DNA of 64,000 bases from NCBI GenBank assembly GCA_027257055.1, contig JAPVLO010000232.1, forward strand, positions 3,162,001 to 3,226,000. The letters run 5' to 3'. Position 1 is the stretch's first letter. Each line of letters opens with the position of its first letter. Positions 35,172 to 46,420 of this stretch are shown here, in pieces. Under the pieces are notes generated by a model. The model worked only from the letters and a program-made list of their open reading frames with translations. It made no database searches and was not told where the DNA came from. The DNA comes from Cephalopachus bancanus. Taxonomy: Eukaryota > Chordata > Mammalia > Primates > Tarsiidae. A program made the position numbers and the translations under genes.

Positions 35172-38100
35172 ACAACACATGCCCAGGTCCCATCTGTAGG
35201 TCTGAGTCCCCTGGAGCATCTGTACTTTCCAGTAGCTTGATAAGGGACATGAATGACCAGCCAGACTTGGGAATCTACATCCTAGGATCACACAGCTCTT
35301 TCTTTTTGCACCTGTGCCCATTATTTGTGGAGAAAATGAGGTTGACACAAAATTCACAACTTTAAAAGTTGGCTACAGATTTTTACAAAAGTCAGTGAAG
35401 GACAGAAAGTTTAATGAAGAATTAAGCGGTCAACACCCTGTCTAGCAAGGTTACTATCAGGCCTAAGGGATTTTTAAAGACAGACAGGAAAGCCCTCCTG
35501 CCAGTCCTCAATAGAATGATGAGGCGTTTGCTTTCATAGCAAACGCAATAAGCCCAGGCCATAGAGCATCTGCTGACCAGAGGTATCTGATAAAAAAATG
35601 TTGTAATAGCCTAGGTGCCAAAGTTTGTACTAACAATTTTCCATTAGAGTCTAAATTATAGAATGGAGTAAAACCAAATGCTCATTGCCCACAAAAGGAT
35701 TTTAAGTATCTACCTTTCCAGTAGGAAGGAGTTGGCCCCAAGGCACTAAAGAATAATGACAACAGGGGAGGTGGCAGTAAAATGCTACCCCCTGAGAAAG
35801 ACCTGTGACATGTTCTAAAGAGGTTGCTTATGGCCGCCTATAAAGCAGACGTCAGTGTATCCATTATTTACTTATGTTAGGGCCATGTGGTAATAAACTC
35901 AATATTACATTCAATAACTCACTTCATTATGCCAATAGCTGCTTACTCTGGCCAGTGGAAAGGAATGTTTAAATGGCAAGTCCTTCATTTATACGTAAAA
36001 GTCCATGACCTAATGTCATCTAGACTGCTCATCAAGGAAATTTCTCAATGACACCTAGTCTATAAAAGAACCTTATTGAGTCCTCTCCTCTACATAATTA
36101 TCAGCAGCCTTACCAAATGATCATAACCTTCTCCAGTGATACAATTTTAATATATCACCAGAAGGAATTCAGAGTTAATGAAGATGCTGAAGGGACCAGC
36201 TGCCACACATAGAAACAGGGCCGTCACTGCCTCCCTTCTGCCTGCCTCCGAGGAGGCTCTACTTCTCACCACAGGTGGCTCCTGTGTCCACTGAGACACA
36301 TCGCCCAGGAACCATGGTTCTACCACCTTCCAGACTGTCCTGAGCCCCCACTTCACGCTCTACCGTAACAATCTACATGTGATTAACCCAATAGTCATTA
36401 TACTGGACTGAACTGCTGGCCAACCCAAAGAAGCTGCGCCACTGCTGAGTCTCCTACTCAGACTGAGTCTCTTGTCCCTGCAGCCATCCTGGAGGTGCTG
36501 GCAGGCCCACACGACTTCTGGCATCCCTGGTCTTACAGCGAACTTCATGCATGCCATCCAACATGCATGCAAATTTCATGCATGCCATCCTGCTGCAAAT
36601 GACACCCAGGATGGAAATGCAAGGATGAATATCTTCTCCTCTTCCACCCCAACAATGGGACTCATACTCTAACATGAGAGATGAACACATGCTGGGTTAG
36701 AGTAAAGACCTTAAATAGGATGATCAGATGCCCTGGCTTGCTGGGGCCTCCCAGCTATGGATGTCATACTGCTGATATGTTCAGTAGTGTTTCCTCCCCT
36801 TTTCTTAAGTGGGATGATGAATTACAGGGCCACCCTAGTCATCAAAGAGTTATGAACAAGGAGCTCTGGAAATATGGAAGCGACTGTGATCACTTCCATG
36901 TTAGGAAATCAGGAAGGCTTTACTAAGAAGGAGACAGTCATGCTGTGCCTTGAATTGAAAGGGCTGGCCAGTGGGTAGGAAAACAGAGGAGATTCCAGCA
37001 TGAGGCCACAAGGAGGGTCAGGGCAGCCGTGGTAGCTCCCAGGCACTTGGGAGTCAGACTTGTTCTGTAAGCAGCTGTATGTGTGACAGTCATGCTGACC
37101 TTGAGAGCAAGAATGACGTTCTACACTATTTTCCCACCAGCTGACTCAGTGGAGCAGCACAAAGCCTGTGGGCTACTCCCTGCTGGATTAAGTGGACCAT
37201 GGCGACATTTGTCACCTGTTTGTCCTCCTGCACAGTCTTGCAACCTCAGAAGAGGAGTGTGGCCATGACATTAGCACTTCTACTGGCCTGACAGTTTAGG
37301 AGACTAGGGGGGAGACTGTCAGAGTTGGCAGAACCCACAACCTTTAGGTATCCTTAGGCAACCATGTAGATACAAATTTTGAAGAAATGGCTGAGAGGTG
37401 AGACAAGTGACAATGCCAACACGGTGTAGCCAGGCACATCACCAGCAGCTTCAAGGTGGGAAGAAGGCTCCTTCCTTGGTGTGTGTGGGCAGGGTGGGGA
37501 GACAGCCCTCAGCCACCCTCCATTCTCCCCACCTACAAAGAAAAGACAAAGTAAACTCCTCCACTCCCTACAGCCACCAGTGTGCCTGCTGCCAACGTGA
37601 TGGCCTAGCACTCTACAGCACCATTCCCAATAAGGGCAAGAAAGCACCTCTTAGCATTTTCATCTAGAAAGTGGAAACAACTGCTTCAACAGTTAAGCAC
37701 ATGTTGGTCAGACTATAATATTCAGATGTTTGGTGAAACAGCAGTCTAGCTGTTGTGGTAAAGGGTTTTTGCTAGATGTGATTAACATTTAAACCAGTAG
37801 ACATTGAGTGGAACAGGTTACCCTCCCTGGTGTGGATGGGCCTATGAAAGAAAAAAAAAAACCACCCATGACTCTTGTTAAAGACAGCAGAGTAGACTTT
37901 ACTCTAGGGGTCATGGCGACAGGGACCACTGAAGTGGTTAGAGAGACTGGGTTCAGCCCTGACTCCAACAAGAACAAGGAAGAATTCACAACCAAGGAGC
38001 AGGGTGGGAGTCCGTGGGTAGAAAATTATGAAAGAAAACATGAGGACAAGGGTCTTCGGCTAAGCTGACTCGATATGATCATTGCTGCAGGAAGCTGGGG

Positions 38101-38466
38101 GACAGTATCCAGTGTAGCCAGATACCAAGGGAGGGGGACTTTCCCTAAAATGATCGTGCAGGGTTCTTGCTCAAACTGGGTTTGTGAGAACAGAGAGGGA
38201 AACCCAACATTAGCCTCAGCAGAAAGAAGAGCCTGACCAAAATGAAATAGAGTGTCCTGAAAATTATAATGCACCGGCTAGGTACAGAATATCACAAAAT
38301 GATCAAGAAATTGAAGTAGAACATTAAAAACTGAGTTAACTATTTTTATTCCTATAGAGTTAACCACCCCAACCCCATTCTCTCTAATCCTGAAGTATTT
38401 CAAGTATCAACGTTAAGCATGGTATATACCAATTCGTTCTACTAAAACGTAAGTTTTATCAGGGCA
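35172..38466. other. Unique intronic sequence, GC-richer from 36.1 to 38.2 kb
   Basis: No exon found. It holds a perfect 9-base hairpin at 35524-35546 and a short direct repeat with an octamer motif at 36544-36590. A possible ancient LINE remnant lies near 36900-37030 (TGTGCCTTGAATTGAAAGG, ATTCCAGCATGAGGCC). Frames of 60-97 residues on both strands here have no domain resemblance. Confidence 0.4.
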
Positions 38467-38769
38467 AGTTTTTTTGGTTTTTTGTGGTTTTTTTTTGAGT
38501 TGGAGTCTCACTCTGTCACCCAGACTGGAGTGCAGTGGCCGCTCCCAGCCACCGCAGCCTCGATCTGCTGGGCTCCGGCGATCCTTCCGCCTCAGCCTTC
38601 CAAGTAGCCGGAATTACAGTCATGCGCTACCACGCCCAGCTGATTTTTTGATTTATTGTAGAGATGAGGTCTCGCTGCCCAGGCGGGTCTCAAACCCGCG
38701 GGCTCAGGCAATCCACTCACCTCAGCCTCCCAAAGGCGTGGGATTACAGGCTGAGTCACCAAGCCCGGC
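38467..38769 (-). mobile_element. Young Alu, antisense
   Basis: From TTTTTTTTTGAGTTGGAGTC to GAGTCACCAAGCCCGGC. Lineage-specific type, with GGCGGGTCTCAAACCCGCG in the left arm and TTTTTTGATTTATTGTAGAG in the linker. The target duplication is unclear because both flanks are T-rich after GGCAAG. Confidence 0.94.
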
Positions 38770-38794
38770 AAGAATTTTTTTATACATATATTTT

Positions 38795-38880
38795 TTGATG
38801 TATCCCTAGCATGCAGGTTACAATGCCTGCCACATGGTAGGCCCTCAAAAAATAATTTATGAATGAATACAATTACAAAA
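38795..38880 (+). mobile_element. L2 LINE 3' end fragment
   Basis: GTATCCCTAGCATGCAGG, AATGCCTGCCACATGGTAGG, CCCTCAAAAAATAATTTATG and AATGAATAC follow the sense L2 3' end. Confidence 0.75.
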
Positions 38881-38908
38881 TAATTTATGAATGAATGCAA
38901 TTACAAAA
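38853..38908 (+). repeat. 28-base tandem duplication at an L2 end
   Basis: TAATTTATGAATGAATACAA TTACAAAA is followed directly by the same unit with one change (ACA to GCA). Two copies of 28 bases. Confidence 0.9.
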
Positions 38909-40478
38909 TATACAAAACCACATAGATTAAAAAGAAAAAGCAAGGAGAAAAAGTCCCCTCCTGCTAAATAAATGGGCATTGGTTATGATAGACAAGCCAC
39001 GTCATAAACTACAAGAGCTTTATTATAATCTCACTTAAGTACAATGTGATGTCATAATAGAATGAGGTCTTATCAATGATCATCATTCTCTGTATTCAGT
39101 GACCATATTTCTGCCTATTTGTTTCAAGGAAAGAACAGAGAGAGACTAGAGATATTTACTGACTATCTCACTCACTGAAATAGTGGCCTTGAAGACACCT
39201 GATAAACAGCATGAGCCTTCTCCCCATCATTTAAGAGACTGTGGCAGAGGCCTCAGTTTCAATGTCTAGAAAGTTGTAATATTAATCCTCACCCAGTCAC
39301 TCGAGGCTCCCAATGAGCGGGTAAGCATGGAAAGGGCCACGAGATACACAGCATCTCAGGAGGTAAAGAGCAGGAGGCGCGTTTTGCACACGCACACCTC
39401 CACAGCACTGCCAGGGCACCGTCTGCCCCAAATGCTCTGCATGCGTCGGCTTCCCCAGCAGGGGGTGGAAGAGGGGCCTCCTCACTGGCAGGGGAACTGC
39501 TAATCCCATGCTAGTCCAAACAGGCAGCAAGGTCCCCGGCCTTCTTGTTCTCTGGCCCACAATCCCTAGATCCTCTCTGGAAACCACCAGAAAGAAGACT
39601 GAAATCCAAACAGGGAGCCTGGAGCTTTGGATGCTGGTCCTGGTTGTGCCCATGTATTCCTGAGAGTCTGGGCATCTTTCCTCGTGATGCTAAGACCTCG
39701 TCAAATCCTAACAAAAAGAACAGTGACCTGACAAGACCACTAGCCCCGCCAACCCCAAGGGAACTCCAGGAAAAGGGGAAGGAAGGAGCTGAGGTCAAAG
39801 ACCCGAGTCCTGGGTGAAACGGAAATGGCTCACCACCCTGTGTGGTGAGGGCCTCCCCTCACCAGGCCTCCCTGGCACAGCCTCCAAGCATGGCTCTTCT
39901 CAACCCCCTTCTTCCATGAAGCTTCACTTGGCAAGGGCACAGGGGCTGTCACTGGAAACCACTTCAGGCTCCCTATCCAAAGGCCCCAGGTAAAGAATCA
40001 CCATTGGGGAACTTGGCACTGCACACAGAGAAGCCAGTTTGTCAACAGGTTCAGGAGTTTACAGATTTAGGAATCAACCAAGAGGCCACAACATCACTTT
40101 AAATAAGAACTGTAGCTGCCAAGAAGAACAGGTTTGTGGGACCTCCCACCAAGGCACGATCCTTCTACAGCCCAGGTATGAGGAAGGCCCAATCATAACT
40201 GGAGGACTAGTTGGTGAGCATTATGACCTGAACGTGTGACAGCATGGAACTAAGAAAGCTTGCTGTAAAATCTCCACAAAAGGCAGACACCCACCAGGGC
40301 CATAGGTGATTGACTGTGGAAGGGAAGGACACAGCCATGACTTGTCTTTTTCAATCTCTTCTTTCCTTCTGTATATTAAACTGTTTTCTAAACAATGATT
40401 AATGGCTAAAGATGTATTTAATTTTATTATGTAAATATATAAATTAGTATTTATCCATTCTAGAAACTCAAGTAAACA
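38909..40478. other. Unique intronic sequence
   Basis: No repeat or exon recognised. The 90-118 residue frames at 39297-39817 overlap on opposite strands in a GC-richer patch and are not supported. Confidence 0.4.
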
Positions 40479-40744
40479 CAGAAAAGCATTTTTCTGCGGG
40501 AGCGGCCACCGCAGCCTCGGCCTGCTGGGTTCCGGCAATCCTTCTGCCTCAGCCTTCCGAGTAGCCAGAATTACAGGCATGCGCCACCACGCCCAGCTGA
40601 TTTTTTTGATTTATTGTAGAGATGAGGTCTCGCTGCCCAGGTGGGTCTCGAACCCGCGGGCTCAGGCAATTCACTCACCTCAGCCTCCCAAAGGCGCGGG
40701 ATTACAGGCTGAGCCACTGAGCCCGGCTCCAGAAAAGCATTTTT
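40479..40744 (-). mobile_element. Alu without 3' tail but with perfect target duplication
   Basis: Antisense Alu at 40494-40729. Exact 15-base copies CAGAAAAGCATTTTT flank it (40479-40493 and 40730-40744). In Alu orientation it starts correctly at the 5' end (AGCCGGGCTCAGTGGCTCAG) but stops at GGTGGCCGCTCCCGCAG in the right arm, without the last ~45 bases and without poly-A. Confidence 0.95.
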
Positions 40745-42688
40745 AGAGTGTAAGAAAAAAAGTTTTAAAAAATTCTACTATGATGCTTTCTGCCTACGAG
40801 ATACACAAATATTAAACATCATATTGAAAAAAAAAGTCCCACGATATTAAATAATCTTTTCTAAACCTTGTTTTAAAGACCGAAAAATAAAGAGGGACAC
40901 AGCCTTTCCTGCCACATGCTAACATGCTCCATCAGCAACAGGCAGTCCTTGCCTTGGATACCCTGAGCAAGTTTTGAGCTTTATCGCAAGGTCACCATTT
41001 CTTTCTGATTTCTGAGTTATAGCAGAGTGTCTTGTGGCAATCTGTGAGCACAGCTAAGACCTCCCCACATAAAAACATGCTGTCCAGCTAGAACTTGCAA
41101 GTCTTATAAAACCTCAACAGTGACCAGGGAGCGAGTGGACACCCAAGAAGCTAACTGACTTCATCACCACTGGGAGAGGAGGGGGAGCTGGTCCTTTTTC
41201 CCAATACCAACCAGTGTTCTTTCTGCCTAAGCAGCATATGTGAATCACTGTTGCTCTTGCCAAATCAAACACCCCAACACTTTCCCTATTCTATCTTAAG
41301 AGAGGGGGAAACAAGAACTTCAGGTCAAACAAGGAGGATGAAGAGGCCAAGGCCAATCAGAGACACGAGTGCTCCAGAGGAGGTGTGGCCTACCAAGAGC
41401 ATCTGATCACAGGTGACCCGGCCTACATGCACTACAAGCTCTGAACCCCAGATGAGGCTAGGCTCACAGTCCAGAAACTTCTCCAACCTCTGCAACGTAC
41501 ATAAGCCTGGAGAAACAGTCCCAAAGCCTTGTGTCAAGCTGTGAGCACTGCGAGAGTATTTCCTCAGTGCACAGCTGCCTGGTACTTGCGTCTGTGTCCT
41601 GTCTGCAGTGATATGGGGACAAAGTGTCTTTTGTATACCTTCTCTACAACGACAGACATCAACAGAAATGTTTGGATGGATTTATGGCCGGCATGGATCA
41701 ATTTCTAGTTATTTTAAAATTACTGATCAGGAAACTCAAACAGGCTCTGATATTTGCCAGACAAAAAGCTAAGTATCCCCTTCATAAATCTTGAGAAAAA
41801 GCCAAGGAAAAATGAAAATGGGTGCACTATGGAAACAGAGCATGCCAAGACAAGATTATAACCAACTCAAAGCTGAGAACCCAGTAACAAATGTATCTCC
41901 AGAACAGAGCCTGAGCAACTTACAGCCTTGGCAAGTCACTCTCACCAGCAGCAGACAGCCTTGGCAAGTCACTCTCACCAGCAGCAGTAACCTTTGTTGC
42001 AACCAGAATTGACGAAGCCGTTTTCACTTCGAGTAAAAGAATTCTGTCAGGGTGAACATATTTTAATCCACTGCATGAATCTGTACCATGTCATTTACAA
42101 GGACAAAACCTGACTACCTCAAGAGCCTGTTTTTGTTGTGTCACTCTACAGGCCAGTGTACCTGTTCCCAAGGCTCACCAAAAAAAGGAAAAAATTCAAA
42201 CAGGAGAGCAGATCAGAGAGGACGGGAAAGCAACGTTATGATGCACATGCAGAGCATATGCACAGCTATAGACAATCTTAGAAGTGGTGATCTGCAGGAT
42301 GGAGACACACAGCCAAAATACGCCATGTGTTAGAGGAGGGTGCCACGCAGAACTTGCTCTTTCTGATGCCTTCAGGGTTAGAAACAAGCCAGCTGCTTTA
42401 CAATATACTGAGTTCATCGAGAAGGTAAAAAATAATAATAAGTGTGAAGCACTAATCCATTCTTCTGTCACTCGAGCATGACAGGGAATGCCGGGAAGCT
42501 TTCTAAAGGTGCCACTGTCCATAAGGTGCAAATTTAACATGAAGCAAGGAGGTGTTAGGAAAGAAAGAAAAACTGCCAGAAATGAGCAAGATAGAAGATG
42601 CAATGATCACATTAAAATTTAGCAAATGACTTTTAATGAGCTGAAGAAATGAATGGAAAATGAAGTAAGCATTTGAAAAGATGAATCT
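40745..42688. other. Unique intronic sequence, with a possible LTR-like patch
   Basis: The part at about 41340-41560 has a CCAAT box (GGCCAATCAG, 41351-41360) and a weak TATA-like TACATAAG near 41498, but no family match. The 33-base tandem repeat at 41922-41987 lies here. No exon found. Confidence 0.35.
41922..41987. repeat. Exact 33-base tandem duplication
   Basis: Two identical adjacent copies, each starting ACAGCCTTGGCAAGTCACTC and ending TCACCAGCAGCAG, with no mismatch. Confidence 0.97.
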
Positions 42689-42760
42689 GGCTGGGAGTGG
42701 TGGCTCACGTCTGTCATACCAGCACTTTAGGAAGCTAAGGGAGGATTGCTTGAGTTCAGG
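42689..42760 (+). mobile_element. Alu left-monomer fragment
   Basis: TGGCTGGGAGTGGTGGCTCA, CCAGCACTTTAGGAAGCTAA and GGATTGCTTGAGTTCAGGAG represent a single left arm that stops before the linker. Confidence 0.8.
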
Positions 42761-42799
42761 AGGAGCTACAGTCACAAGGCTGCATGCAGATTCACAGAA

Positions 42800-43020
42800 C
42801 TGACTCATCCTCTAACAGAAACCTGGCACCCCTGACCTGGCTCCTCCTTCCCATCACTCCAGTCTTTAGCAACTGCCACACTCCTCTCTGCCCCTAGAGC
42901 CTCAAGTTTCCAGATTCCATGCATACGTGAGACCACGCAGTGTTTGCTTTCCTAGGTCTGGCTTATTTACTTTGGCACCATGTTCTCCAGGTCCAATCAC
43001 ATTGTTGCAAATTTAGGGCA
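42800..43020 (-). mobile_element. L1 LINE fragment near the 3' end
   Basis: The plus strand reads TCCAGATTCCATGCATACGT, GAGACCACGCAGTGTTTGCT, TCTGGCTTATTTACTTTGGC, ACCATGTTCTCCAGGTCCAA and TTGTTGCAAAT, the antisense of a conserved segment at the L1 ORF2 end. Confidence 0.75.
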
Positions 43021-44376
43021 CTTAAAAATCACTGTTGTAAAGCTATAAAGTAGAACAACTTCTGTTTCTTTTAAGATGACTGTATACATTTTTAAACATC
43101 AATTTAAGTTTATTTTCCTAATCAAGCTTTGAGTTTTCATTCTAAGCCAACAAATACACATATGAGCAGAAAGATCCCATCCTCTTATTTCCAAGAAAAG
43201 GAGCCCTCTCCCATTTTGACACTTTCAATGCAGTAACTAGCTAAGAGCATTTATGCCTGTGCCCGTGACTACACCATTCTACTAATCCGAGTAAGTATTC
43301 AATAACAAAAAACCAATTTAACCAAGAAAATAGAGGCTTTCAACTTTAACTGTCTTTCTTTTTATAAAATTGGACTTTTTAAATAACTAAACAAAATTAA
43401 AATAGACGTGACTGTTGAAATTGGTAACCTTTTCATAAAACAAAATTACTTTATAAAAACTCAATTTATAAGTATATAGAACTTTGCATTCTCTAAGAAC
43501 TCCAGTTTGTCTATTGATTCATCAAGGTAACAGACTTGAAAAAGAACTACATTAACAACCTTGCCCTCATTTTTAAAAGGTGGAAATAAAGGGCATAAAG
43601 AAAAGGAAGCAATTTGCCAAAAATTATATGACGTAGAGCCTGGAAAGGAGGAGTGGAGGGACAGACAGTAAAGGCCATTTCAGAGGAAACTGTGGTTCAA
43701 AACTCTGTAGAAATATGGGTAGAGCTTACTCTCTAGCTTTTGATGATACTGCATGGAAGCCAGCTGTCTTTGGAAGACACAGGATCCGTACAGATGCCAA
43801 CGAAAGCATTTTTGGTTTGTGCAATAAAATTCCTAAGACAATGACTCTTTCCTCAATTCACCCACAACATAGACTATTCTCAATGAAACTCTCAATGAAA
43901 CTCTTCACCTCTTTCTCACTCACCCCACTTTCTTCTTACTAAACTCTGTCAATGACATGACAACAGGAATTCAGAGTGAAGTCAACATGGTTTTCATCTT
44001 GACCCTGTGTGCAAATCGTATTTAAAATGGAATTTTAAGACATTACAACTAGTTACAATATGATCCTAGCATGTATCCTGTACCAGGAGGAGCAATTGCT
44101 CTAAAGAACATGATTGGAGCCACTGACAAAACTGGAATCTGATTTGAAGACTAAAACCATCATCAATGTCAAACTTCTTGATTTTGATAACTATACTTGG
44201 TTCTATAAGACACATTGATTGTTAAAAGGTAGAAGGATTAAGGGGTAAATAGACATGTCTTTAATTCATGCTCAAAGGATCTCCCCCAAATATATACTTA
44301 TGAATATATTTAGGTAGAAATAGACTAATAAAGTGAGTTATTTGTAGTATTCTTACATTTCTGCAACCTAAAGAAT
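43021..44376. other. Unique AT-rich intronic sequence
   Basis: No repeat or exon recognised. A tiny direct repeat (CTCAATGAAA, twice) lies near 43880. Confidence 0.4.
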
Positions 44377-44665
44377 TTTTTTTTTTTTTGAATTGGAGTC
44401 TTACTCTGTCGCCCAGACTGGAGTGTAGTGGCCAATCCCGGCCACCGCAGCCTCGACCTGCTGGGCTCCGGCGATCCTTCTGCCTCAGCCTTCCAAGTAA
44501 TTGGAACTACAGGCGTGCGCTACCACACCCGGCTAATTTTTTGATTTATTGTAGAGATGAGTCTCACCAAGTTGCCCAGGCGGGTCTCGAACCCGCGGGC
44601 TCTGGCAATTCACTCACCTCAGCCTCCCAAGGTGCAGGACTACAGGCTGAGCCACTGGGCCTGGC
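44377..44665 (-). mobile_element. Young Alu, antisense
   Basis: From a T run and GAATTGGAGTCTTACTCTGT to GCCACTGGGCCTGGC. It carries GGCGGGTCTCGAACCCGCGG in the left arm. It also keeps CACCAAGTTGCCCAGG, present in the older copies here but shortened in the youngest ones. Confidence 0.93.
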
Positions 44666-45000
44666 TAAAATTTTAATTTCTTATAGGTGCTTAACTTCAC
44701 CACATATACACAAACAATTATGCACACATACACACACACAATCTAGCAAAGTTTATACGCAGCTTTTAATTTTTCAATAGTAAACATAAAGTAAAAATCA
44801 GTGACCAGCTTTTTCCTATAACTCTACCACAGCTATGAGGAAAAAGCTTATTTTTAGAAATAAACTAATTAACCCGCTGACAATAAGAATTACTCTCAGG
44901 ACTAGAAAGTACAATTTAAAAATATATTAATGATTATATAGCTACATCCTGAAATCTTGGTGTGTTTTTTTTTTAATTTAATATAGCATCTAAATGGTCA

Positions 45001-45896
45001 GCGGCAAGTCTATCTCTATTTTCAAGAAGCATCCTGCCAGATTAATGCATCTTTATTATCCTAAGAAAAATAGCTGAATCACCTCTTACCTCCACTGCAA
45101 GAAAAGACTTTAACAAATAAGAAGGCAAAGCTCCTGCCTTTATATACTAGTATTCTTCTGAGGGAAAGGGAATGGGTAATTCCTGGATCAATATCAACCA
45201 CTTCTCCCAAAGTATGACAAACCATAGCAAACTTTTCTGTTCATAAGAACAATGACTTTACGAAAGTCCACAACAGCACTTCATCTAAGCAGTTTCCTTG
45301 CAATGTAGGGATCCACAGAAGAGAATTTTTTTATGCTGAAATTTACAACTTGACATGCCCAATGAGAAATTTACAATGAAGACAGTCTACTATATTCTAT
45401 TTGTTGGTAAAGTCAGGCTCTGACTCATAAAAGTCAATGAAAGCAAAACTGACTGAATTCACTGCATGTGTAAACACTGCTGACATACATCATATTCACT
45501 CAAAAATATTCAATTGCGGCAAGTCTATCTCTATTCTCAACAAGCATCCTGCCAGATTAATGCATCTTTATTATCCTAAGAAAAATAGCTGAATCACCTC
45601 TTACCTCCACTGCAAGAAAAGTCTTTACAAATAAAAAAGGCAAAGCTCCTGCCTTTACATACTAGTAATCTTCTGAGGGAAAAGGAATAGGTAATTGCTA
45701 CACACCAGATCCTTCTGGATCAATATCAACCACTGCTCCCAAAGTATGACAGAGCACAGCAAACTTTTCTGTTCATAAGAACAATGACTTTATGAAAGTC
45801 CACAACAGCACTTCATCTAAGCAGTTTCCTTGCAATGTAGGGATCCACAGAAGAGAATTTTTTTTTATGCTGAAATTGACAACTTGGCATGCCCAA
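45001..45896 (+). repeat. Local direct duplication of unique sequence (two copies of 360-380 bases)
   Basis: Copy 1 is 45001-45362 and copy 2 is 45516-45896, same orientation, offset 515. Both run from GCGGCAAGTCTATCTCTATT to AACTTG(A/G)CATGCCCAA and are well over 90% identical by eye. Copy 1 lacks about 19 bases present in copy 2 (CTACACACCAGATCCTTC, around 45698-45715). The 153 bases between the copies are unrelated. No transposon is recognised in the unit. Confidence 0.96.
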
Positions 45897-46249
45897 ACTT
45901 TTAAAATTCACAATGGTTTAGATAGAAACGTTAGTTCCTGATGCCTAGTTGAGCAGACTACTCTCACTCCCTAACCGTGTCACACTTGTGACTATATTAT
46001 CTCACTAAGCAGCAGCACACAAGGCCTGCGAGAGGGGTCATAGCTGCCACCTGACACTTAGGGCCCATCATGCTGTTTCCCTGCTTCCTGTGGTACGCAC
46101 CGCATGCAGAATTTTCAGTTGTCTTTTCTACTTTTATCTGCAGAAATTTTGCTTTGTCCATGTGCCTTACCCTAAAAGTCCCCTCACGCATTCTAATATA
46201 ATAGATCAAATCTGCTACAAGTTATAAAAAAAACTAAAAATGAAACTGT
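45897..46249. other. Unique intronic sequence
   Basis: Nothing recognised. Confidence 0.4.
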
Positions 46250-46420
46250 GTCCAAAATAAGACACCTGGGCACAGGAGACCTGTGCTGCAGCCCTGGCTC
46301 TCTCTCTATGCAACCTCCAGAATCATCGTCTCTTTGAACATTTGTTTTCTCATCTCTAGGAGGAATGACAGATGTCCTACCAACATCGAACACCAAATGA
46401 GATACTGGATTTGAAAGTTC
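46250..46420 (+). mobile_element. MIR SINE, sense
   Basis: ACACCTGGGCACAGGAGACC, TGTGCTGCAGCCCTGGCTCT, TTGAACATTTGTTTTCTCAT and CTCTAGGAGGAATGACAGAT follow MIR order (gacctgggttc... ctcagtttcctcatctgtaaaatgg). Confidence 0.65.
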
